A stretch of DNA of 12,378 bases from Candidatus Peregrinibacteria bacterium RIFOXYB2_FULL_32_7. Its GTDB lineage: Bacteria > Patescibacteriota > Gracilibacteria > UBA1369 > GWF2-33-10. This document shows positions 6,341 to 12,378 of the stretch, in pieces; the first letter of the stretch is position 1; every line of letters begins with the position of its first letter. The notes beneath the pieces were generated by a model, which saw nothing but the letters and a program-made list of their open reading frames with translations, was not told the origin of the DNA and ran no database searches. The position numbers and the translations under genes are program-made. The stretch covers positions 1 to 12,378 of the forward strand of contig MFXJ01000046.1 in NCBI GenBank assembly GCA_001787465.1, in the 5' to 3' direction.

Positions 6341-6373
6341 AAAAAAACACTTTGAGTTTCAAGGTGTTTTTTT
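6341..6373 (+). terminator. Intrinsic terminator of the rplJL operon
   Basis: ACACTTTGA (6347-6355), loop GTT, TCAAGGTGT (6359-6367), nine pairs including one G-U, followed by a run of seven T ending at 6373. The A-run at 6341-6347 extends the stem and would let it work in both directions. From here to 6465 I see nothing but A/T-rich sequence. Confidence 0.85.
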
Positions 6374-6465
6374 ATATTTAAACCATATTTTTTAAAAAAA
6401 TCCATCAAAAACCTTTCTCAGTTTCTTACCAAAGCGATATCGATCTGGTCGGTTCTCTTTAAATG

Positions 6466-6474
6466 TGATAAAAT
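6466..6474 (+). promoter_or_regulatory. Extended -10 promoter of the pilus operon
   Basis: TGATAAAAT is an extended -10 (TGn, then TAAAAT at 6469-6474). No convincing -35 lies at 17 bp. Transcription would begin near 6481, about 29 nt before the first pilus gene. Confidence 0.45.
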
Positions 6475-6509
6475 ATATAGATTTATAAATTTTAAACACC
6501 TAATTTCAA

Positions 6510-7637
6510 ATGGATCCAAACTCCTCTAAAAACACCGAAGATATCTTCGCAAATCAAAACTCTACCCCTGAACAAAATAATGTTCAAAATGATGGTCAGG
6601 AGAAAGTTAAAGAAGAAAACAAGAAATCTATAAAAAAACATCCGTTTCCTAGCTTAATTTTAAAATTAATTATTCTAATAGGAATTTTCAGTTTTGCGTA
6701 TATGCAAACACAGCTTTCAGTCAATTTTTCCATTTTTGGAGTGAGCGTTGCCAAAGAAATACAAACTTTGGAAAAGGAACTTTTGGATAATCAAGCACAA
6801 ATTAATAAAATAAATTTATCAGTAGCGGTCGATAGCTTAAATTTTTTCGCACTCAAAGCTGAAGATTATTTATCTCACCTAGAACAAATCAATTCAAATT
6901 TTGTAACTAAAAATACAAAAGAAAAACTTTCAGCTAAATTGCCTGAAATAAAAAATGAGCTTAAAGTCTCAATAACCACAGCCAAAGAAGCTGTTACTGC
7001 AGAAAAAAGCTCAGGTAACATAAGCGAAGAGCAAGCTAAGAAATCAACAGAAGAAAAACTAACCGAAGAGAAATTAGCTTTAGCCTCCGAACTAAATGCG
7101 TCTGAAAATAAAGATGATGTTAGAAAAAAAATCCAAAATCTAAACGAAATCTTAAACTTACTTAATAACGATGATTTAATCGCTAAAATCAAATCCTTTG
7201 ATATCGAAAGTTTATCTGAAGAATCAATTAAAAGTCTACTTGAAAATATCTATTCACAACAAAACAATAAATTAACAACAATTTATAATATTGATAAAGA
7301 AAAATTAATTTGGTCAAACGTGATGCACGAAATCGAAATCGTAACAAAAGGCATAGACCCGCTTTATGGAAGCGCTTTATCACAAAATATAGGCCAAATT
7401 AAATATAATAGTTTTCAATTAGAAAAAGGTGAAAATGAGCAAGAAGATAAAATTATAGTCAATGGAACTATAACGACCTCAGATAGCAAAAATTTCAATA
7501 TTGCTTCGGATTTAATTGATTCATTTACTAATTCAACCTTATTTAGCGGAGCGAAAATGCGTTCTTTTAACAAGAAATTTGATGAAGAAAATCAATATAT
7601 TGGAAATTTTAATATCGAACTTACTTTTCAAAACTAA
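6510..7637 (+). CDS. pilN: PilN-like type IV pilus assembly protein with long coiled coil
   Basis: This is a probable inner-membrane alignment-complex protein of the type IV pilus. Layout of the 375 residues: a polar Asn/Glu/Lys-rich cytoplasmic tail (1-46), one membrane helix (about 47-66), a long Lys/Glu-rich helical region (80-262), then an alpha/beta domain (264-375). That last domain has the PilN pattern: WSNVMHEIEIVTKGI, a strand with IIVNGTITT, then IASDLIDSFTNSTLFSGAKM and a final NFNIELTF strand. PilN is normally near 200 residues, so the coiled region is an expansion. The usual INLLP-type PilM-binding peptide is absent from the tail. It is the first gene of the operon, 12 bp before the PilO-like gene. 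Assignment rests on topology, the C-terminal pattern and gene order. Confidence 0.65.
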   Translation: MDPNSSKNTEDIFANQNSTPEQNNVQNDGQEKVKEENKKSIKKHPFPSLILKLIILIGIFSFAYMQTQLSVNFSIFGVSVAKEIQTLEKELLDNQAQINKINLSVAVDSLNFFALKAEDYLSHLEQINSNFVTKNTKEKLSAKLPEIKNELKVSITTAKEAVTAEKSSGNISEEQAKKSTEEKLTEEKLALASELNASENKDDVRKKIQNLNEILNLLNNDDLIAKIKSFDIESLSEESIKSLLENIYSQQNNKLTTIYNIDKEKLIWSNVMHEIEIVTKGIDPLYGSALSQNIGQIKYNSFQLEKGENEQEDKIIVNGTITTSDSKNFNIASDLIDSFTNSTLFSGAKMRSFNKKFDEENQYIGNFNIELTFQN

Positions 7638-7649
7638 TTTTTAACTTCC

Positions 7650-8249
7650 ATGAAAAAAACACAAATAACCATCGGAGCAATTCTTACTTCTGTTATAGCA
7701 ATAATTGTAATAGGAGCAAATTTATACAATTTCCAAAAATTAGTTCAAGCAAAATCAACTTTAAAAAATTTAACAAATTCCAATATAGAATTAGAAGAAA
7801 ATTTAAATAATACTGAAGCTAAATACATTAAATTTAAAAATGATAATCAAACGGAACTTTTAAAATATTCTGAAAAATTCAATAAGATACTCCCCTCTGA
7901 TGAAGCCATCACTGATTTTAATAGAGAAATAGAAAATTTTTCAAACTCTCTGCATTCTTTATCAAATCCAATTTTTTTGGAAAAAATGACTTACGGCTCA
8001 TCAAAAAAACAAGAAAAAATTAATGGATTATATATAGTACCAGTTTCTTTAAGTTTCCAAGGAACAGATAAAAATTTTTATAAAATCATAGAATACCTCG
8101 AATCTTCAGGAAATTTAGAAAACGAAAGCCGGCTTCTAGAAATAACAAAAATTGCGATTAACTGGGAAGGAAAAGAATTTGAAAAAAGCGACATAGAACT
8201 TTATGACTTTGAAATAAATGTAAATATATATTTATACAGTAGTATTTAA
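7650..8249 (+). CDS. pilO: PilO-like type IV pilus assembly protein
   Basis: This is the partner of PilN in the periplasmic alignment complex (in a CPR cell, the space outside the single membrane). The 199 residues have PilO layout: a short basic start, a membrane helix (about 5-26), a coiled coil (about 33-75) and a ferredoxin-like domain (about 80-199). Landmarks are ILPSDEAITDFNREIENF (79-96) and the strand-helix VPVSLSFQGTDKNFYKIIEYLESSG. It follows the PilN-like gene by 12 bp and precedes the ATPase gene by 37 bp of heptamer repeat. Sequence conservation in PilO is low, so size, topology and position carry much of the weight. Confidence 0.75.
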   Translation: MKKTQITIGAILTSVIAIIVIGANLYNFQKLVQAKSTLKNLTNSNIELEENLNNTEAKYIKFKNDNQTELLKYSEKFNKILPSDEAITDFNREIENFSNSLHSLSNPIFLEKMTYGSSKKQEKINGLYIVPVSLSFQGTDKNFYKIIEYLESSGNLENESRLLEITKIAINWEGKEFEKSDIELYDFEINVNIYLYSSI

Positions 8250-8283
8250 TTCAAAATTCATAATTTATAATTCATAATTAAAA
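8249..8283 (+). repeat. Five heptamers between pilO and pilB
   Basis: The units ATTCAAA, ATTCATA and ATTTATA, then ATTCATA again and ATTAAAA, run head to tail and fill the intergenic gap, starting with the last base of the pilO stop codon. The unit differs from those in the other arrays of the window; only the 7-bp period is shared. Confidence 0.65.
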
Positions 8284-8286
8284 AAA

Positions 8287-9516
8287 GTGTCTACATACAG
8301 AGAAAATTTGCAAAATGCGATCATGGTCGGAAATATACCAGCCCTAGTTATTAGCATGATCAGTGATGCGGTTGAACAAAGATCAAGCGATATTCATATT
8401 GAACCAGGTAAAAATGTGATCCGAATTCGTTATAGAATTGACGGTGTTCTTAGAATTATCGTCGAGTATCCTCAAAATCTTCATCCTGCCGTTGTTTCAA
8501 GAATAAAAATCCTTTCTAACTTAAAAATAGATGAACAAAGAATCCCTCAAGATGGCAGAGCTCAAGTGACAACTGAAGATAATAAGGAACTTGATCTCCG
8601 TGTTTCGACCTTGCCAACAGTCAATGGAGAAAAAGTTGTAATGCGTATTCAAGACGAATCAAAAACCATACCGACTTTAGAACAATTAGGTATTGACGGC
8701 CAAGCTCTACAAAAAATTCAAAAAGCGTTACTCGATCCTAACGGCATTATTTTAACTACCGGTCCTACTGGATCTGGTAAAACCACTACTTTATATGCTT
8801 GTTTAAATATTTTAAATAAAGCTGACGTCAATATTTTAACAATTGAAGATCCGGTGGAAATACAAATGGAAGGATTAAATCAAAGTCAAACTCATGCTGA
8901 TATAGACTATACTTTTGCTACCGGACTCAGAACCGCTCTACGTCAAGATCCTGACATTATCATGGTCGGTGAAATCCGCGATAAAGAAACAATTAATATA
9001 GCTATTGAAGCTTCACTTACCGGACATTTAGTATTATCAACAATACATACAAATAGCGCAGTAGAGACTTTGACTCGTATTACAAACATGGAAATTCCAA
9101 GCTATTTAATGACCTCAACTATTCGAACTATTATAGCGCAAAGACTTGTCCGCAGATTATGTCCCGATTGTAAAAAACCATCATCAGTCGATCAACAAAC
9201 TTTGGAACAAATTAAACAAATCATTTCAAAAACTTCTCAAATTGATCAAAATATTTTACAAAACACTCAGTTTTTTGAACCAATAGGATGCGATAAATGT
9301 CATAATATAGGCTATATCGGACGAGTTGGTTTATACGAGATTTTGGATATGTCTGATAGTTTAAGAAGATCAGTTCTTGAAGGGAAATCCACTTTAGATA
9401 TAAAAGAACAAGCCATGCAAGAAGGCATGATTTCTCTAGAACAAGCCGGTTTAATCAAAGCAATTCAAGGCTTAACAAGCTTAGGCGAAGTTTATAGAGT
9501 CTCAAGCCATGGATAA
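8287..9516 (+). CDS. pilB: Type IV pilus assembly ATPase PilB, lacking the N-terminal domain
   Basis: This is the hexameric AAA-like ATPase that powers pilus extension. The 409 residues contain the GspE/PilB core: SDIHIEP (34-40) with IRYRIDGVLR, then Walker A GPTGSGKT (149-156), Asp box EDPVE (177-181), Walker B IIMVGEIRD (214-222), His box GHLVLSTIHTN (236-246) and the four-cysteine zinc site C292-C295 ... C335-C338. The zinc site marks PilB/GspE and argues against the retraction ATPase PilT. Canonical PilB has about 560 residues; the whole N1/MshEN-type domain is absent, as an in-frame stop (8275-8277) lies just upstream. The start is GTG at 8287, with no ribosome-binding site; ATG at codon 13 is an alternative. 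It overlaps pilC by 8 bp, implying coupled translation. Confidence 0.92.
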   Translation: MSTYRENLQNAIMVGNIPALVISMISDAVEQRSSDIHIEPGKNVIRIRYRIDGVLRIIVEYPQNLHPAVVSRIKILSNLKIDEQRIPQDGRAQVTTEDNKELDLRVSTLPTVNGEKVVMRIQDESKTIPTLEQLGIDGQALQKIQKALLDPNGIILTTGPTGSGKTTTLYACLNILNKADVNILTIEDPVEIQMEGLNQSQTHADIDYTFATGLRTALRQDPDIIMVGEIRDKETINIAIEASLTGHLVLSTIHTNSAVETLTRITNMEIPSYLMTSTIRTIIAQRLVRRLCPDCKKPSSVDQQTLEQIKQIISKTSQIDQNILQNTQFFEPIGCDKCHNIGYIGRVGLYEILDMSDSLRRSVLEGKSTLDIKEQAMQEGMISLEQAGLIKAIQGLTSLGEVYRVSSHG

Positions 9517-10816
9517 AACTCAATTTTCTAAACTAAATTTTTTAAACCAAAATATGCCTAAAGATTCAAAAATTAAAACCGAAGAAATTAAAAAAACCGA
9601 AGGAAATTCTGTTAGTTTTGACATTGAAGCTAATGAGGAAGATAAAAAAGCTGAAGGACAAGAACAGAAAAAAAAGATCAATTTATCTGATATTTTTAAA
9701 AAATATAAAGAAAGCGATGATCCGCTAAGGGATATTTTTAAAAAAATAAATGAATGGGTTGAAGATTTAAACACCGTAAAAACAAAAGAAAAAGCAACAT
9801 TTTTTCGACTACTTTCTGTTATGATCAATGCTGGAATTCCGATTGTAGAATCTTTAAACGTTTTAGCTAACCAAACTAAAAATCCAAAACTTAAAAGGAT
9901 CATTATCAATATGGCCGATGATATAAAAAATGGTAACAAACTTTCAACCGCAATATCAAAACACAAAGATGTTTTTAATGAATCTGACATAGGAATGGTG
10001 TCAGCCGGAGAGTTCTCAGGTAGACTTAATAATATCTTACAAGATATCGCTAATGACACGGAAAAAAGCGCGGCTTTGAGAGCAAAAATAAAAGGCGCTT
10101 TAACTTATCCAATGGTAGTACTCTTAATATTAGCCGCGGCAATTGTAGCTTTAATGACTATGGTTGTGCCTCAAATTATGGGGCTTTTCTCAGGAAGCGA
10201 TATAGAACTTCCTTTAGCTACAAAAATAATGGTAGGACTTAGCGAATTCTTACAACAACATTTATTTTTAGTAATTTTAATACCAATATTCCTAATAATT
10301 TTCGTAAAAATAATTAAAAAAACTACACTTGGAAAATTTTATTTTGATGGACTGATGTTAATTTTACCTATTTTTGGACAACTAAATAAAAAAGCCTCTT
10401 TAAGTCGATTTAGCCGAATTTTAAGCAATTTAATGAAAAGCGGAGTTTCAATCGTCGAAGCTTTGCAAATTAGCGCTAATGGTATTGGCAATGAAGTTTA
10501 TAAAAAAAGAATAATGATTTCTTCACGCGATACTGCTCAAGGAATACCACTCGGACAAAATCTTCGTGGCAATGAATCTTTATTCCCATCAATGGTGGTA
10601 AGCATGATTGCAATCGGTGAACAAACAGGAGAAATAGCGAATATAATGGACAAAATAGCTGATTTTTATGAAGAAGAAGCAGATTTAATGAGCCAAAGCT
10701 TATCAAAACTTTTAGAACCTTTAATCCTTGTTTTTGTCGGCTTAAGTGTAGGTGGAATTGTAGCCGCGATCATGCAACCAATTATCTCATTAACCGATAT
10801 TGCTGATAAAATCTAG
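9509..10816 (+). CDS. pilC: Type IV pilus inner-membrane platform protein PilC
   Basis: This is the membrane platform on which PilB acts during pilin assembly. Two T2SF (GspF) repeats are clear in the 435 residues: about 94-217, with GIPIVESLNVLA and the GEFSG signature (167-171), and about 297-420, with GVSIVEALQISA and GEQTGE (370-375). Membrane helices lie near 201-222, 250-270 and 401-425. The first 90 residues are a charged, Lys/Glu-rich tail (KKTEGN ... EEDKKAEGQEQKKK), not the short conserved N-terminus of standard PilC, and may be disordered. The ATG lies inside the pilB 3' end (ATGGATAA overlap). It is the last gene of the operon. Confidence 0.95.
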   Translation: MDKTQFSKLNFLNQNMPKDSKIKTEEIKKTEGNSVSFDIEANEEDKKAEGQEQKKKINLSDIFKKYKESDDPLRDIFKKINEWVEDLNTVKTKEKATFFRLLSVMINAGIPIVESLNVLANQTKNPKLKRIIINMADDIKNGNKLSTAISKHKDVFNESDIGMVSAGEFSGRLNNILQDIANDTEKSAALRAKIKGALTYPMVVLLILAAAIVALMTMVVPQIMGLFSGSDIELPLATKIMVGLSEFLQQHLFLVILIPIFLIIFVKIIKKTTLGKFYFDGLMLILPIFGQLNKKASLSRFSRILSNLMKSGVSIVEALQISANGIGNEVYKKRIMISSRDTAQGIPLGQNLRGNESLFPSMVVSMIAIGEQTGEIANIMDKIADFYEEEADLMSQSLSKLLEPLILVFVGLSVGGIVAAIMQPIISLTDIADKI

Positions 10817-10820
10817 AAAC

Positions 10821-10849
10821 GTGATTCGTGATTCGTGATTCGTGATTCG
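10821..10849 (+). repeat. Tandem heptamer GTGATTC x4
   Basis: Four perfect copies of GTGATTC plus one base start 5 bp after the pilC stop. A diverged inverted form (GAATCAC, then AAATCAC) lies at 10886-10898, so the array has one arm on each side of a hairpin. Confidence 0.9.
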
Positions 10850-10892
10850 TTTTTATTAGAAAAATTTAAAATTTTTCTAAATTTCGAATCAC
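10842..10892. repeat. Long hairpin between converging pilC and PH genes
   Basis: GTGATTCG (10842-10849) pairs with CGAATCAC (10885-10892). Inside it, TTAGAAAAATTT (10856-10867) and AAATTTTTCTAA (10869-10880) form a perfect 12-bp A/T-rich inverted repeat around one base. It lies where two converging genes end, so it may stop transcription from both sides, but no clean U-run follows on either strand. Confidence 0.6.
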
Positions 10893-10906
10893 AAATCACT
10901 AACCCT

Positions 10907-11500
10907 CTACTTCATCAATCTCCTTTGCTGAATCATTTCAACTAGCAAATTTTTTAATGCATCATGATTTTTAAACGCATTTTCTTGAACCATTATACTT
11001 TGTTGTTTTAAAATATGTCTTTCAACATCTTTTGGTCGCATCGCATCTTTTAAAATAAAAGGTTCTCCGCTACCGACTCTTTGCACAGTAACATCTCCAA
11101 AAGAAAGCAAAGTTTGCGCCACTCCTTTTTTACTCCAAGTAACACCTTCAATATAAGTATATTCTATTCTAGTCGAGGAATTATCAAAAAATCCATTCCA
11201 TTCAACCACCAAAAGAGAGACATTAGTAACAAGCAAAGCATCAAAATACCAATCACAAACTTTATATAAAACAAAAAAGCTTCCAACTGCCGCCCAAACC
11301 ATCATCGGTATTTTCAAAATCGGAAAAAGAAACCAAATAAAAAATGGCATAAAAAGCCCAAAAAAAACTCTTTTTAAAATAACTTTATAATGTATCCAGA
11401 TATGTTTATGTGCGACATAAAGTATTTTCTCATTTTCCTCCTCTAAATAATTTTTAAAAAAGAAATTTCCAAATATTCGCGATAAGTATTCAAAAAACAT
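10907..11500 (-). CDS. Membrane protein with bacterial PH domain
   Basis: A 197-residue protein with two closely spaced hydrophobic helices (about 42-60 and 64-82) followed directly by a bPH_2/YdbS-like domain (about 84-160). The domain pattern is WYFDALLVTNVSLLVVEWNGFF, IEYTYIEGVTWSKKGVAQTLLSFGDVTVQRVGS; small membrane proteins of this kind are common in CPR genomes. The C-terminus (160-197) is a charged helix. The role is unknown; such domains are thought to bind lipids or partner proteins at the inner face of the membrane. It converges on pilC and is divergent from lepB. A good extended -10 lies 25 bp upstream of its ATG. Confidence 0.8.
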   Translation of the reverse strand: MFFEYLSRIFGNFFFKNYLEEENEKILYVAHKHIWIHYKVILKRVFFGLFMPFFIWFLFPILKIPMMVWAAVGSFFVLYKVCDWYFDALLVTNVSLLVVEWNGFFDNSSTRIEYTYIEGVTWSKKGVAQTLLSFGDVTVQRVGSGEPFILKDAMRPKDVERHILKQQSIMVQENAFKNHDALKNLLVEMIQQRRLMK

Positions 11501-11524
11501 ATAAAAATCTAAAAATCTAACTAT

Positions 11525-11533
11525 ATTGTAGCA
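11525..11533 (-). promoter_or_regulatory. Extended -10 promoter of the PH-domain gene
   Basis: The minus strand reads TGCTACAAT, an extended -10 with TACAAT. Transcription would start near 11518, about 17 nt before ATG 11500. The -35 position falls in the heptamer array at 11542-11569 and has no recognisable match. Confidence 0.5.
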
Positions 11534-11541
11534 GGATAAAA

Positions 11542-11569
11542 AAAAATGAAAAATGAAAAATAGAAAATG
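11542..11569 (+). repeat. Four heptamers upstream of lepB
   Basis: AAAAATG twice, AAAAATA, then GAAAATG: four 7-bp units in the divergent gap between the PH-domain gene and lepB. The remaining 75 bp before lepB hold a weak TTGATC-17-TAACTT promoter candidate (11589-11617) that I do not list separately. Confidence 0.65.
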
Positions 11570-11644
11570 AAGGTGATTTATAATCCCCTTGATCTCTCAA
11601 AATACTTCAGTTAACTTTGATTTAAAGAAAACTTATCTAAAATC

Positions 11645-12358
11645 ATGAACGATATTGATAAAAATAACGAACTAAAAGAACCTATAGAAGAAAAATCTTA
11701 TCTATCTAATATCTTACTATTCTTCTTAGATATATTAGCGAATGCTACGATTATCATTATTCTAGTTTTACTGATTCGCACTTTCATAATCGCTCCATTT
11801 CAAGTTTATGGACCATCAATGTGCAATGTCCTTAATTATTACGATTCAACATGTAAACAAGGGCCTGGAGAATATTTAATTATCAATAAATTTATTTACA
11901 AAAATTATGCCATTAAAAAAGGACAGGACCCTAAACGCGGAGATATTATTGTCTTCAAGGAGCCAACTAAACAAGAAGAATATTATATAAAACGAATAAT
12001 AGGTATTCCCGGCGACACACTAATTCTCGAAGATGGTTTTGTATACATAAAAAACGATCAATTTGAAACACCAATAAAACTTAATGAAACTGAATATTTA
12101 AATGAACTAAATTTTGGCAACACCAAAGCATTTAGAAACGATTTAAACGAATTTCACGTCCCAGAGAATGCTTATTTTGTTATGGGAGATAATAGAACGG
12201 CAAGCGCTGACAGCCGACGCTTATTTAACGAAAACGATCTTGAAAATGGTGCTTTTATATCAAAAGATTTAATAGTTGGCAAAGCTTGGACCGTTATTTG
12301 GCCGTTAGCAAACATAAGAATATTAGAAGATCCGGATTATCAAGTATTTGATAAATAA
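11645..12358 (+). CDS. lepB: Signal peptidase I
   Basis: This is a membrane serine protease that removes signal peptides from exported proteins, using a Ser/Lys dyad. The 237 residues show a cytoplasmic tail, one membrane helix (about 22-49), box B VYGPSM with catalytic Ser58, box D KRGDIIVF (97-104), then YYIKRIIGIPGD with the general-base Lys116, and box E FVMGDNRTASADSR (178-191). Between Ser58 and box D there is an insertion with Cys60 and Cys70 (SMCNVLNYYDSTCKQGPGEY) in place of the usual SMxPTL. Both cysteines lie outside the membrane and could form a disulfide; this variant is familiar from CPR signal peptidases. No Shine-Dalgarno site precedes the ATG. Nothing can be assigned in the last 20 bp. 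Confidence 0.95.
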   Translation: MNDIDKNNELKEPIEEKSYLSNILLFFLDILANATIIIILVLLIRTFIIAPFQVYGPSMCNVLNYYDSTCKQGPGEYLIINKFIYKNYAIKKGQDPKRGDIIVFKEPTKQEEYYIKRIIGIPGDTLILEDGFVYIKNDQFETPIKLNETEYLNELNFGNTKAFRNDLNEFHVPENAYFVMGDNRTASADSRRLFNENDLENGAFISKDLIVGKAWTVIWPLANIRILEDPDYQVFDK

Positions 12359-12378
12359 AAAATTCAAATCTTTTTATT

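Noticed and set aside
6160..6408. Minus-strand frame across the rplL terminator
   Set aside because: It is antisense to rplL and includes the terminator hairpin; no supporting motif.
8287..9516. Assignment of the ATPase as PilT
   Set aside because: The four-cysteine zinc site and the PilB-type RYRIDGVL start of the N2 domain are present; PilT lacks the zinc site.
11645..12358. Peptidase as the prepilin peptidase partner of the pilus genes
   Set aside because: Its Ser/Lys motifs are those of signal peptidase I; prepilin peptidases are multi-pass aspartyl proteases.

Overview
The window (12,378 bp, low GC, roughly 30%) looks like a chromosome segment of a Patescibacteria/CPR bacterium, most like the Parcubacteria-type lineages. 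The reasons are a CPR-typical Cys/aromatic-rich protein family at the left edge, a signal peptidase with the two-cysteine insertion common in CPR LepB, a compact PilN-PilO-PilB-PilC pilus block, absence of Shine-Dalgarno sequences before every gene, and low-complexity word-repeat spacers. TGA is used as a stop (miaA), so this is code 11 and not the UGA=Gly code of Absconditabacteria/Gracilibacteria. The exact lineage cannot be fixed from this sequence.

Layout. (1) 1-775, minus strand: the 5' part of a CPR-family protein that runs off the window. (2) 882-2238, plus: an AbiE-type toxin-antitoxin pair, abiEi-abiEii, with a promoter and a large palindrome over its start. (3) 2251-4981, minus: miaA, then a 143-bp imperfect inverted repeat, then an unrecognised 534-residue protein. 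(4) 4982-6373, plus: an L10 leader RNA with an overlapping intrinsic terminator, rplJ, rplL and a strong terminator. (5) 6466-10816, plus: a type IV pilus operon, PilN-like, PilO-like, PilB-type ATPase and PilC platform protein. (6) 10907-11500, minus: a two-helix membrane protein with a bacterial PH domain. (7) 11645-12358, plus: signal peptidase I.

How the genes fit together. The pilus block supplies the motor ATPase, the inner-membrane platform and the two alignment-complex proteins. PilM and the pilins are not in the window. Signal peptidase I serves general secretion and is not the prepilin peptidase. rplJ/rplL make the ribosomal stalk, and their leader carries the elements for autoregulation by the L10-L12 complex. 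AbiE is an accessory defence/toxin-antitoxin cassette.

The most unusual signal is not a gene. Five places carry short arrays whose unit is 7 bp although the unit sequence differs each time: inside miaA, between rplJ and rplL, between pilO and pilB, after pilC, and upstream of lepB. The rplJ-rplL spacer is almost entirely ten consecutive degenerate heptamers, and the miaA array is translated in frame.
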